From Ascochyta rabiei (taxonomy: Eukaryota; Ascomycota; Dothideomycetes; Pleosporales; Didymellaceae), in the NCBI RefSeq assembly GCF_004011695.2, contig NC_082418.1, forward strand, positions 744,001-808,000: a stretch of 64,000 nucleotides of DNA. The letters run 5' to 3'. Numbering within the stretch: position 1 is the first letter of the stretch; each line of letters starts with the position of its first letter. Both the position numbers and the translations under genes were made by a program. Below the pieces are notes generated by a model that saw only the letters and a list, made by a program, of their open reading frames with translations, did not search any database and was not told where the DNA came from. This document shows, one piece after another, positions 13,837 to 23,737 of this stretch.

Positions 13837-15117
13837 TTACAATGAAAAAAGGCTCTCGCCACTGTTCGATTTCACCTTGTCTTGCCCAGCCGCGTTGTTC
13901 ATCACCTCCACGGCGTCCTCCAGTAGGCTCTCCTTCTCCGCATCGTCATTGTACGGCTCGAACAGCCTTCCATCCGCCTCGTCGCCTATAGTCCTCTCGC
14001 CATCTCCAAACGTCTTTTTGAACACGCCATCGTAGCTCAGCCACATTCCCGCAAAGACCATGGCAGCGAGTTTCGCAAACCACTTTGGAGCCCTGCCTTT
14101 GTCGTCTTGTAGTCTCCGTGATATGGCAAAGATCATCAGGATGAACGGCATCCATATCGCGGTGAATAGCACCTTGCCGGCTGCCTGCTTCCTCGATGTG
14201 ATGGTGTATGGTCGGATGTTGTGCAGGTACTCCTGGTACTCGGCAGGTAGTTCGCACTCTGTAGCACCATCGGTGATGAGCTTGAGATAGCGGGCAGAGG
14301 GCTGGGCGTAGCTGGGGTCCGGGCGTGCTATGCGATCTGCAGTACGCGCTTCGTCTGGCTGGACCGTTGGGGCAAAGAGCGTGTGCGCTTTGAAGGGGGC
14401 GGTGGTTGGGTTCGCGGGCACCGTGTCGGCGAAGGGGAGGACGTAGCAGTCGATGAGGATGTCGTGGTAGGAGGCGCCCCCGCCTTCTGTGGCGATGATG
14501 TGCGCGTAGTCGCTCCTGGTCACCTCGTAGACGACGCCTACAAGGCCCTTCTGCCAGCGGTCCTTGTGGTACCTGGGTTCGTCTGGGTCGGGGACTGGCG
14601 CGTTGGGGATCCGCCGCGCGCTGTTGGCGAAACACGGCTCTGCATAGGGAATGCCAGCGAGGTCGAAGGTCAGGCGCAGAGAGGGTACGAGGACATTGAC
14701 TTGGGACAGAGGCTCGATGCCTCGCACGCCTCTGAACGTCTCATTGCATAGGTTCGAGCCGTATGCGAGATATAGGACTGTCTTTCCCTTCTCCTCGGCA
14801 GCCGAGATGGTCGACGGCGTGGTCGCAGCGGCATCGAGCGGCGCGTCGTTCAACGAGGCATCGAGTCGTGCCTGTGCAGTCTTTGGTATGGGCGCAAAGA
14901 CGCGCTTGGGGCGGTTGTCGCGTCGCCGCGGCGAGCTCAGGCGGTTGACAAGGTCGCGGCAATAGCTGACCGAGAGGTGTGGCTCGGACGCTATCGACGC
15001 TCCCTCATAGGTCGCGTGTGGACTCTGTGGAGTGTGCATCGTCGAGGCCGGCGCGGTCATCGTGGAGCCAAATTGCGTGCTGCTGACTGCCCCGACATCA
15101 TTGGTTGGTTCCTGCAT
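13837..15117 (-). CDS. Gamma-glutamylcyclotransferase-like protein with membrane tail
   Basis: Single exon, 426 residues from the ATG at 15117; the frame is open a little further upstream but without an ATG. A Ser/Pro-rich N-terminus of about 110 residues is followed by YLAYGSNL (about 116-123), the glycine-rich substrate loop of the gamma-glutamylcyclotransferase fold, and ATEGGGASYHDI, whose Glu (about 211) sits where the family's catalytic Glu is expected. The C-terminus adds two hydrophobic segments at about 316-332 and 346-362, then an acidic tail. The family turns gamma-glutamyl amino acids or glutathione into 5-oxoproline; GliK-type fungal relatives act in thiol metabolism. The membrane tail suggests an anchored form. 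Substrate is inferred only. Confidence 0.85.
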   Translation of the reverse strand: MQEPTNDVGAVSSTQFGSTMTAPASTMHTPQSPHATYEGASIASEPHLSVSYCRDLVNRLSSPRRRDNRPKRVFAPIPKTAQARLDASLNDAPLDAAATTPSTISAAEEKGKTVLYLAYGSNLCNETFRGVRGIEPLSQVNVLVPSLRLTFDLAGIPYAEPCFANSARRIPNAPVPDPDEPRYHKDRWQKGLVGVVYEVTRSDYAHIIATEGGGASYHDILIDCYVLPFADTVPANPTTAPFKAHTLFAPTVQPDEARTADRIARPDPSYAQPSARYLKLITDGATECELPAEYQEYLHNIRPYTITSRKQAAGKVLFTAIWMPFILMIFAISRRLQDDKGRAPKWFAKLAAMVFAGMWLSYDGVFKKTFGDGERTIGDEADGRLFEPYNDDAEKESLLEDAVEVMNNAAGQDKVKSNSGESLFSL

Positions 15118-15517
15118 GTCTATGGCTTTGGGCGTACCACACTTACTGTTCTGGTGGGACCACGATGTCAAGCTGTTCTGCTCTCAAGTACAGGCCCTAG
15201 GTGTGAAGCAAGAGACGCTTGTGCTGCTCTTGAATTTCCTTGCAGAAATAACCGTTCAAAGTTTCGTCCGTTAAGGTTCAAGCCTGAGATCATTGATTGA
15301 TCATCAGTCGGCGCCCCGATCTACCGACATTGCTTGCCCAAACCGCCACCTACGCTGCCCACGGCCCATGGAACGCCAGCGCTCACTGCTTGACGATAGA
15401 CGCCTCAGATCGAACTCGACCGGTACTGACACTGGGTTTCAATTGAATCTAATGCTGGTCTGGGTATCTTCTCATTCACTCGTCTCTTCCTCTCTGATTG
15501 GCAGCCTCAGCTCCACA
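15118..15517. other. Intergenic, no gene seen
   Basis: About 400 bp between two co-oriented genes. It should contain the 3' UTR of adenine deaminase and the promoter of the cyclotransferase-like gene. A GTAAGT donor-like sequence lies about 30 nt before the ATG at 15117, but the implied intron would be too short. Confidence 0.5.
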
Positions 15518-16591
15518 CTACGCGTACTTCTTCAAGCACTCATCAAGCATGGCGAGCAGCTCATCCTTTCGCTGCTGCCCGATCCAGCTGCCGTGGATCG
15601 AGTTCTGGACAATGACCTTCCATTCTTCCTTCGTCAGCTCAAAAGCCTTCTGTACAGCGCAGTAGTTCTTGAGGATGTACCCGCCAAAGTAGGCGGGGTC
15701 ATCGCTGTTGATGCTGAACTTGACGCCCTGTTCCAAAAATTTCCTGATCGGCACCTCACCCACCTCCTTGACGGCCTGTAGGCAGACATTGCTCAATGGG
15801 CACACGGTCAACAGAATTTGGTCCTTCACAATGCGTGCCAATAGCTCAGGGTCCTGGACAAGCTTGATACCGTGGTCAATGCGCTCGCAGTGCAAGGAAT
15901 CCAAAGCACCGCTGATGTATGTTGGGTCGCCCTCCTCGCCTCCGTGAGCAGTCCTGTGCAGCCCCAGTTCTTTGCCTTGCGCGTACTGCTCCTTGAAAAG
16001 CTCAGGACGGTACCCCACCTCACTAGAATCAAGGCCCAAGCCAGCGATCACGCGCTCCTTGCCCTCCTGCTTCTTGAAATACCCACCGTCGACAGCGCTC
16101 TGCATCGTCTTCGCGGCGCTGCTGGCGGGGAGGTGACGGAGAAAGCACATGATCAAGCGACTGGTGATACCTAGCTCTTTTTCTGCGCGCTCACATGCTG
16201 CGTTGAATCCAGTTACGACTGTCTCAAAAGCGATGCCCCGGTCCGTGTGGCTCTGTGGGTCAAAGAAAACTTCTGCATGCTTGACACCATCTGCATGGGC
16301 GGTAGTAAAGTACTCCCAGCCAAGCATCTCGAAGTCGTCCTTGGTGATAACCGCGTCCAAGGCAAGGTAATAGCAGTCAAGGAAGTCCTGGAGATTGTCG
16401 AAATGCTCATAGCGCTTCTCAAGTGTCTCAACGGACTCGTACTCCGGTTTCTCCTCTTTGCTTGGCAGCTTGATGTTGTTCTTTGTAGCGAGCTTGAAAG
16501 TCAAAGACGGTGACAAGCATCCTTCCAGGTGAAGATGGTGTTCGCATTTTGGCAACTCAGCCAGAAAGTCGTGGAGTGGTGTTTGGCACAT
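15518..16591 (-). CDS. AAH1: Adenine deaminase (adenine aminohydrolase)
   Basis: Single exon, 357 residues, close to the roughly 350 of yeast Aah1. The N-terminus has ELPKCEHHLHLEG, with the metal-binding His pair at about H19 and H21. HRTAHGGEEGDP supplies the catalytic His/Glu region, CERIDHG the next His, and SINSDDPAYFGG the Asp pair of the adenosine/adenine deaminase family. The enzyme converts adenine to hypoxanthine in purine salvage, in cytosol and nucleus. The LPKCEHHLHLEG start and short length fit the fungal adenine-specific branch better than adenosine deaminases; the specificity is an inference from that resemblance. Confidence 0.93.
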   Translation of the reverse strand: MCQTPLHDFLAELPKCEHHLHLEGCLSPSLTFKLATKNNIKLPSKEEKPEYESVETLEKRYEHFDNLQDFLDCYYLALDAVITKDDFEMLGWEYFTTAHADGVKHAEVFFDPQSHTDRGIAFETVVTGFNAACERAEKELGITSRLIMCFLRHLPASSAAKTMQSAVDGGYFKKQEGKERVIAGLGLDSSEVGYRPELFKEQYAQGKELGLHRTAHGGEEGDPTYISGALDSLHCERIDHGIKLVQDPELLARIVKDQILLTVCPLSNVCLQAVKEVGEVPIRKFLEQGVKFSINSDDPAYFGGYILKNYCAVQKAFELTKEEWKVIVQNSIHGSWIGQQRKDELLAMLDECLKKYA

Positions 16592-17581
16592 ATTATGAAT
16601 AGGAATCAGTTTGAGTTGGTCGATTAACTTTCTTTGTGCATGCGCAACTCAAGCTTTTTATGTGTTATCGGAGCAAGAAGTCTTTTCAGTCCACTTTCCC
16701 CGTTAGCGGCAGGTTTCGGGTGACGCCGATGTGCGCAGGCAAAGGACCCATTGCACGAAAACTCTGAGAGAGGTGAGACGATAATTGGACCTTGCGCACG
16801 CGGACGGGCTCTGCACAACGGCAGCGGTGAGCCTTTGGAAAAACAGTGTGGGTTACAAAAGCATAAAGAGTGCTACTAAAGCAAGCAGCACTAGGCTACT
16901 CTGAGAGCATGCAGGCTCCAGTGCAGCGTCAACAAGACTCCTCTCCTTGTTCAATTCGATGATCTGAGGTCTTTGACAATCTGCATCTCATCGCATTGTG
17001 ATCGAAAGCTCGCCTCATACATGCGGTGACTGCGCTTAACAAGCTACAAGATTTTCCTCTTGTGTATGCAAGTGAATACCATATTGCGACTTCCTTCACA
17101 TTGATGTTCAGCAGTCGAAAGCGATTGAACATATGTATCTTATTCCACTCTTTCGCTCCAACCATTATACGCTCAATCGAAAGCTCTGACAGCAGCTCAA
17201 GCACCCCGCGCTCCCTACTCGGCATCTCACGACGGACGAGCTTCACTTAGGGAATCTGTTTGAGGAAGGCATGATACAACACAGCCGTCACGGCTGCCAT
17301 TCGGAATGTTCTATTTGCGAACATGGACACGACAGACAACCATACGAAAGACTCCCCAGACGGCAGTACAGAGCGATGCCGCCAACAGCGAGATTCGCCG
17401 AGAAGCTCGGTCATGACGTCGACACCCCCCTCCTCTTGAATTGAATTGGACAGTCTACATGACATTACGATCCTGTAGTATACATCAATCAGAGTATTGC
17501 TTAAACAGACTTACTTACCGTGGGTCCATGGTACTGAACATCTCCCCACAGCTAAAATCGCCGAACTTCTGCACAAACAAC
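16592..17581. other. Divergent intergenic region, no gene seen
   Basis: About 990 bp between the divergent adenine deaminase and P450 genes. Only short open frames, none convincing. Probably holds both promoters. The P450 frame is open upstream to 17441, but the ATG at 17582 puts the membrane anchor at the N-terminus, so the extra codons are not used here. Confidence 0.5.
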
Positions 17582-19366
17582 ATGGCAGAGATCACATATG
17601 CTGTGCTGGCTCTTGTGCCGGTTTTGATATTTTACCTATATCATCAACTACAACAATATCGCTTCAAAATGTTCGCGCACATCCCATCATCGCTGCAGCC
17701 TAATATCTTCTTCGGTCATGTTGGCCACATGGCCGCTGGGTTCAAGAAGCTCGGCAACTCCAAAGCACATCCAGGTATAACTGAGTTTGCATCATGTGAA
17801 GGTTGACTACTGACCGATAATAGATTATGTCCTCGAGGATCTTTGGATAAACAACGGGCGACCCGAATTCATGTTTCTTGACTTCAGACCCATACAGTAC
17901 CCCATACTACTCCTCACAACACACGACCTCGCCGAGCAAGTCGTGAGAGCTACGAGGTCACGTCCATACAGTGTTACAAAATCCCCGACCGTTCAAGGAG
18001 AATTTGGTGCACTGGTAGGAAAGCGTTCCATGTTGACTCAACACGATGGCGAAAGCTGGAAAGCCCTGCGCAAACAATTCAACCCCGGTTTTGCACCACA
18101 GCACCTAGTCACACTACTTCCTGTTATAATCAATAAGACTAGCCTATTCATAGAGAAGCTGGACGCTGCTGCTACGTCCGGTGCAGTCACCGAGATGGAG
18201 AGGCTTTGTGTCAACTGCACCTTTGATATCATCGGCGAGGTAATTACAAACGTTGACAGTCATGCCCAAGAAGAGGAGCTCGCCGATGGAAACAACTTTC
18301 TACGGAACTTCCGCCTCCTCTCCGAGACCTACGTTTCCGGCAGTGGCCTTGGACTTGCAGCCATCAACCCGCTTACCCAGTTCAAACGATATTTCTACAG
18401 CCGACGCATGGATGCCGCCCTTCATGAGATCATCCAGGATAAATTCAACACTATTCAGCAGTCCAGGGGTAGCGAGACCAAACAAACAACGGACCGGTCT
18501 GTCCTTGCCCTCGCGCTGCAAGACGTCAAAAGCCTGACGCCTGATATCAGTCAAACTGTGGCCGATCAATGCAAGACATTTCTCTTTGCCGGACACGACA
18601 CGACGTCTATACTCCTTCAACGCCTCTTGTATGCGCTCTCCATTCACCCTTCTTGCCTTTCCAAAATCCGTGCCGAACACAACTCCATCTTCGGCTCCCA
18701 GGACCCTCAAACTGTGCTCCTCTCCCGACCTGACGAGACGCTGAAGTCGCTCGTGTACACCAGCGCATGTATCAAAGAAGCACTGCGCCTCTGGCCACCG
18801 GCGGCAACAGCGCGCATGAGTCACGATGGGTTCAAGCTTAGAACAAAAGAAGGCGAACAGGTCATGGTGGACGAGTGTGTTATCTACCCTATCCAACACA
18901 TCATCCACCGCGACCCTTCTGTTTATGGTCCTACAGCGGACGACTTTGTACCCGAGCGCTGGACTGGCGACACAGATACGTCTACCGCCACCAACGTCGA
19001 CGCGAACGGGACAACTACCCCTACCGGTACAATTCCAGCCGGTGCGTGGCGGCCGTTTGAGCGCGGGCCGCGGAACTGTATTGGCCAGGAGCTGGCGAAT
19101 CTAGAAGCTAGGGTCATTCTTGCGTGTGTAATACGGCGGTATGACTTTGTCAAAGTTGGCGTTGGTGAGATTGAGAAGAACGAGAAGGGTTTGCCGCTTA
19201 TTGATGCGAAAGGGAGGTACAGGACTAAGTCGGAATTGATCAGTGTAAGTTTTGTGTCATGATGGCATACGGTACATGCAGAAGCTGATATGCGAAACAG
19301 ACCATGAGTGTAACGAGCAAGCCGATTGACAAGACGAGAATGATTGTCAAGCACCGTCAACCCTAA
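17582..19366 (+). CDS. Cytochrome P450 monooxygenase
   Basis: Three exons, 17582-17774, 17824-19244 and 19301-19366, give 559 residues. The start leads straight into a hydrophobic anchor (YAVLALVPVLIFYLY), as expected for an ER-bound P450. Visible motifs are the I-helix AGHDTTS (from about residue 320), the K-helix ExxR in KEALRLWPPA, the PERW segment, and the heme loop FERGPRNCIGQELA with the ligand Cys at about 483. The last short exon adds STMSVTSKPIDKTRMIVKHR. The enzyme would hydroxylate or oxidise a small molecule using a P450 reductase. No polyketide synthase, NRPS or terpene gene lies nearby, so nothing suggests a secondary-metabolite cluster, and the substrate is unknown. Confidence 0.95.
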
Positions 19367-19753
19367 CTTCATATGCTGTCTTGCTGGGCTGTAGTGTGGG
19401 CTTCCTTGCCCTTCTACGCGTTGCAAAGATGACAGAAGAGAAATGGATGAGAGAGGAAGAACGGTGAGACTAAGAGACAAGAGCAGTGAAAACACTAGAT
19501 ACTCAACGCTTGTCAGACTTCCGTTAAATGAATGGATAGTAATGCGAACAATTACCGTCTACAGACTCAGCGTGTTGCTAAAACCCCACGGAATCGAAAA
19601 AAAGGTATCCAAAACAGTACTCCAGGGTCATGATGGAGTAATACACGGAAACAATTTAGCCTCCATCAACATTTAAAATCAGATCACGTTCCTACACACT
19701 GCCCGAGCGCGCCTTAGCTGCTAAGGGTGATGGAGGCCAAGTCAGCAGGACAT
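19367..19753. other. Convergent intergenic region
   Basis: About 390 bp between the ends of the P450 and securin-like genes. Probably two 3' UTRs. Nothing else seen. Confidence 0.5.
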
Positions 19754-21234
19754 CTACAGCCCCTCTGGAAGCTGTAACTGGAAGTCACCTAGCTCTTCAT
19801 CAAGGGGGTCGATACCACCCAACTGATCGTTGAAGCTGTTCATCCATGCATCCACTTCTTCGCCTTCTTCGTCTTGGAGCGCCAATAGCTCAAGCTCGCG
19901 TTCGACACTCTCTGCCGTTTCTTCAAACTGATCTGCATGCAGCGGGGCGACCAGAGTGGCATTTGTGGAGGTTGAGCTCGAGCGCGAGAAAGGTCGAGAT
20001 TTAGAAGATGCAGCGGCACTGACGGTGCGTTGATGCGCTGATGAGAGAGACGGAGTCATAGTACCCGCACGCTTCGAAGTTGAGAGGCTAGGACCGACAG
20101 GTTTGGTGACATTCGAAAGGGGTGGGCGCATTGCTGAGCCGGAACGCACTGCGCGTCCCTGTGCGTAGCCGATAGTACCCTTGGACGAGGCGACGGCCGA
20201 CGCATGACGGGCATGACGAGCAACGGTCGGTTCTGCGAGAGGCATTGGCGTCTTCCTACCAGAGATAAGGCCTGTAGGTACGCGTGACTTTGCGGCCGTG
20301 GTGGATGCACCGAACCTAGGGGTAGATCGATCGATCGGCGCAAGGGCAGCAGCAGCTGACCTTGCGCGCATCGTTGAAAGACCGGTGGCTGGCCTCACGG
20401 ATGAAGCAGCCTTTGCGGTGGGCTTTGGCGCCTCCTTCTTCGGTTCTTTGATTCCAAAGTAGCGTCTCGACTCAGCATCATCCTTGGCCATCTGCGCCTC
20501 GAAGATCCTGTCGAACTCATCGTCTCGCTTCTTGCGATCACGCTCCAGACTCTCCTCGAACTCTCGCTGTCCCCTTGTGCGGCCGTCGTCTTCGACTGGG
20601 TTATGATATGCGCTCGTAATGCCGCGTGACGCGTTTTCGCCTCCGAGAATGGAGAAGTCCCAGTCCCGAGGCAAGTAATCGTCCATGTCGTCCGGAAGGG
20701 GAACCTCCTTAGGCGGCATGTACTCAATCTCTGGGACGTCATCTTCCGAGTCCGCCTCCGCTTCAGGCTGGTGGACCTTCACTTTTGGGCGGCGCAGGCG
20801 CGGGCTTGCCTTGAGGGTTTTGGCCGAGGAGCCGAGAGGCGCAGGCGTTTGGATAGCTTTCCCCCTGGCGTTTGTCGTCTTTGCACCGAGCGGAGCGCGG
20901 TTGCGTGGGCCTGCACATGGTGTCAGTGATTGTCTTGTGGTGACCGCTGCTAGAACGCACCAGCAGGCGTAACGAAAGCACTGGCGTCCAGCTTGCCGCC
21001 CTTCCTGGTAGTCAGAAACAGATTCTCGTTTCCCTTGCCCTTGCCCTTGCCATCCCCCCCCTTGGTGAAGATATTCTCGTCGTTGAGAGGGATCTTGTAA
21101 GGCGTCTTTGGGGCCTTATTCCCTGGTGTTTTGGCGCCGAAGCCCTTCACGCCGGCGTTGAGCGGCTTCCCGCTGGGGCCGATCTGCAGGTTGCGCACTG
21201 CATTCTCCTGGTCGTGTGCTGCGAGAGTAGCCAT
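19754..21234 (-). CDS. Securin-like fungal protein
   Basis: Two exons, 21234-20961 and 20910-19754, around a 50-nt intron, give 476 residues. The N-terminus is basic with a KTPYKIPLNDENIF block; the centre has DVPEIEYMPPKEVPLP (core at about 151-158); the middle is Ser/Ala/Arg-rich and disordered-looking; the C-terminus is strongly acidic. A basic N-terminus, acidic C-terminus and an EIEYxPP-type motif resemble fungal securins, in which such a motif occupies the separase active site as a pseudosubstrate. Possible RxxL destruction boxes are RAPL and RPPL; there is DEN but no exact KEN. If correct, it would hold separase inactive until anaphase. The gene model is firm; the securin identity is an inference. 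Confidence 0.7.
20911..20960 (-). other. Intron of the securin-like gene
   Basis: 50-nt phase-1 intron with a GTGCGT donor and TGCAG acceptor. Splicing restores AGGPRNRAPLGAKT; without it the frame stops after GAF. Confidence 0.85.
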
Positions 21235-21581
21235 GTTCGCGGTTACATTGGACGAGTCGTGGTATTGCTGGCGGTCGGTGGCGGTCAGTGACGGTGACGT
21301 TGGGTGCGCTCACCGGTTCGTTTGTTTACGTGCCGTTGCTAAGGGCAGGCACGATGGACCCCCGGCCGGTGCTTGGCGAGACAGGGGTACTCCCTTTCGG
21401 CAGCGGCGCCCATGCCCGCATTGTCAGCTTGCCAACGAGACACAATTCTCAGACAACAATCAACACGCCCGCCTTTTGCACCCTTCACAGTCTGCTGCGA
21501 CCTCACCTGCACTCCTCCACACCACCACCACCGCCACCACCAACAACCCCTCACTAAGCAACCCCCCCGCTCTCCGCAGCC
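21235..21581. promoter_or_regulatory. Shared promoter region, securin-like/tropomyosin
   Basis: 347 bp separate the two divergent start codons, so both promoters must lie here or overlap. Pyrimidine- and CAC-rich leader DNA (many CCACCA units near 21515-21545) precedes the tropomyosin ATG. No specific factor site is recognised. Confidence 0.5.
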
Positions 21582-22198
21582 ATGGACCAGATCAAGAAGG
21601 TGAGTTTGCCCGCTACCCCGCCGGACCCTTTCTTTGGACGGCCTGCACCTGCTGCACCACAGAGCTGACGGCCCTGCAGCGCATGGAGGCTCTCCGCGTC
21701 GAGGCCGACGAGAGCGGCGCCAAGGCCGAGGAGTACAAGGCCAAGGTCAAGCAGCTCGAGGGCGAGACGACACAGAAGGAGCAGGAGATCACGTCGCTCT
21801 CGCACAAGAACTCAGTCCTCGAGGGCGAGGTCGAGAAACTCGAAGCGCAAGTCAAGCAGTTCAAGGACGAGGCCGGTGCAGGTGCTCAGGCCGGAACCCA
21901 GGCCGAGAGCCTGCAGCGCAAGATCCAAGTGCTTGAAGAAGAGGCTGAGGAGTCTGACAGGACCATCCGCGAGCTCAACGAGAAGTGAAGCCCCCACGGC
22001 CTGTGGACATATGTGCACCGACTAACAGCGCCCAGGCTCCGCCAAACCGACGTCAAGTCGGGCCACTACGAACGCAAAGTCCAGGCTCTCGAGCAGTCCC
22101 GGGACCAGTGGGAAACCAAGTACGAGGAGATGGCCAAGAAATACGCCGACACCAAGAAGGAGCTCGATGACTTTGTCAAGGAGATCGGTAACATCTGA
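21582..22198 (+). CDS. TPM1: Tropomyosin
   Basis: Three exons, 21582-21599, 21680-21984 and 22036-22198, give 161 residues, the usual length of fungal tropomyosin such as fission yeast Cdc8. The first exon encodes only MDQIKK. The whole protein is a heptad-patterned coiled coil with almost no Pro, rich in Glu, Lys, Ala and Gln, and ends in KKELDDFVKEIGNI. Exon 2 reads RMEALRVEADESGAKAEEYK; the second intron has a GTGAAG donor and ACTAAC branch site. Tropomyosin coats actin cables and the cytokinetic ring and governs myosin and formin activity. The short first exon explains why a single-frame reading begins too late, at the later Met. Confidence 0.95.
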
Positions 22199-22693
22199 TC
22201 TTCCTGGCCACAACTCTCCTTTGCGGTGGTTGACTCTTGCCAGTGGACTACCCCGTCTAGAGCGCCAAATCTAATCTGCAGTTGCTCCAAGCCATACCGA
22301 GACGAGCGTGCGACCGTGCGGATCTACGAGGCTTGAGGTGGAGACGGACACAAGGCAGCACCACAACCCCCTTTTCCCCTATTGCACATATTGCCTTGTC
22401 TTCTGCAGCCGTTGGTCATGGGCTTGTACACTGTTGATGTGTCCCGAGGGAGCAACACTGCTGGCGGTCCGCACAATCACACCCTTTCTACGTTCATTTA
22501 CCGCTCCATGTCTCATTGGCCTCTGTGACGCCGGACTGTGATTGCATCGTGTTGTTTGTAAATGTTTGTAATCTCGTTGCGCCCTAAACTCCGCCCCATG
22601 CGATGTGATGCACAACTGGGTATCATCCGACGTTGACCAGACACGATTCATCTAATCTCAACCCACCTGATGCAGGCGCTGAGTGTGAGGCCC
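22199..22693. other. Convergent intergenic region
   Basis: About 495 bp between the ends of the tropomyosin and RRP17-like genes. Probably 3' UTRs. No gene seen. Confidence 0.5.
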
Positions 22694-23500
22694 CTACTCC
22701 TTGGGCTTCCGCTTCTCGGCCAGCTTCTTCTTCTTCATACCCTGCTTCATCCTCTCCACCTTCCTCTCTGCCTTGGTTTCGTACCTAAACTTGACCTTCT
22801 TCTTCTTTGGCCTATCACTCCTGGGTTTCTCCTTGGTCCACACCCTCTTCTTCTTCTCTTCGCGCTCTTTCTCCTCTCTTGCCTCCTGCTCCTTCTTCAG
22901 TTCAGCCTCTTCCTCACCCGGACGACTGAAGCCTGTGCGGTTTATGCCCACCGTTTCGACAGTCACGGTTGTGTACTTGTCCTCGTCGATGTACTCGTCT
23001 TCCTGGTTTATGGGGTCGTCGAAGCCGTGGAAAGTGGCTTCGGCGGGGTCCGCATCCGAGTCCGAGGACGAGTCTTCGGCTTCGCTTGGGATGTCGCCGT
23101 TTGCGAGGCGCATGAGGCGGTTCGTCTCGCTGACGTGCTTCTCAAGGTCGGTTTTGCGCTGTTGTCGCAGCTGTGCAGAGTTGGTCAGCTTGAGCTTCCT
23201 ACCGGTAGTTTTCACCTGTGTTCCTGATTGCGAAAATTTCAAATGGTCGAGCAGAGCATTTTGCGCGTTGTGTGCTATTTTCTGCGCTGCTGCCCAGGTG
23301 CAACGTACCTCCCGCCTGAACTTCAGTTTCTCCTCCTTATCTTTCTTAGCATTTTCCTCTTCTGCGTGCTTTCTCCGCGCGACTTTGCGTTTGTGGAAGC
23401 CGGTGAGGTATTCTTCGCGCGCAGCTGGGTCGAAGTCGATTTTTTCTTCGGTCACAGTCCGAATCTTGCGCTTTTTCGAGGGCGGTGGTGCGTTCCTCAT
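22694..23500 (-). CDS. RRP17: Nucleolar protein 12 family, Rrp17-like
   Basis: Two exons, 23500-23309 and 23170-22694, give 222 residues. The 138-nt intron happens to be open in frame, so an unspliced reading gives a longer protein with a Trp/Gln/Ser-rich insert unlike the rest. The N-terminus KKRKIRTVTEEKIDFDPAAR, then EEYLTGFHKRKVARRKHAEE, then a Lys/Arg-rich coiled region fits the NOL12/Rrp17 family. Yeast Rrp17 is a 5'-3' exonuclease needed for pre-60S rRNA 5'-end processing in the nucleolus. An acidic SSSDSDAD patch and highly basic C-terminus with repeated KK/RK clusters suit nucleolar targeting. The frame extends upstream of 23500, but family similarity begins at MRNAPPPSKKRK. Confidence 0.87.
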   Translation of the reverse strand: MRNAPPPSKKRKIRTVTEEKIDFDPAAREEYLTGFHKRKVARRKHAEEENAKKDKEEKLKFRREVRCTWAAAQKIAHNAQNALLDHLKFSQSGTQVKTTGRKLKLTNSAQLRQQRKTDLEKHVSETNRLMRLANGDIPSEAEDSSSDSDADPAEATFHGFDDPINQEDEYIDEDKYTTVTVETVGINRTGFSRPGEEEAELKKEQEAREEKEREEKKKRVWTKEKPRSDRPKKKKVKFRYETKAERKVERMKQGMKKKKLAEKRKPKE

Positions 23501-23737
23501 TGTGTGTTCGTAGAGCTTGAATGTGTGTGAGGGAGTGGTTGCACTGTACAGCGCGCCAGATGTAAAGGTTGCTAGAAATTGTTGCAGGGGTCTGAAGGCT
23601 AGGGTAGTATGAGCCGAGTGGCTGGAGTGCTTGTGCAGCTTGTGCAGTAGGAGCAACACCAAAATGGTCCGGATCAAGGGTCTCGAAGGCACGACAGATC
23701 GGTTGAGCATGAACACGTGTGATCACCTGCGAGGGCT

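Noticed and set aside
15118..15171. Upstream extension of the cyclotransferase-like frame
   Set aside because: The extension starts at a TTG, not an ATG; the first ATG is at 15117.
17582..21234. Possible secondary-metabolite cluster around the P450
   Set aside because: The neighbours are adenine deaminase, a securin-like protein and tropomyosin; there is no backbone synthase, tailoring partner or pathway regulator.
22701..23513. 270-codon plus-strand frame rich in Ser, Phe and Leu
   Set aside because: Antisense shadow of the Lys/Glu-rich RRP17-like coding sequence.
23501..23716. In-frame N-terminal extension of the RRP17-like gene
   Set aside because: The extra 72 codons encode a Leu/His-rich segment unlike the family, while the ATG at 23500 begins the conserved basic N-terminus.
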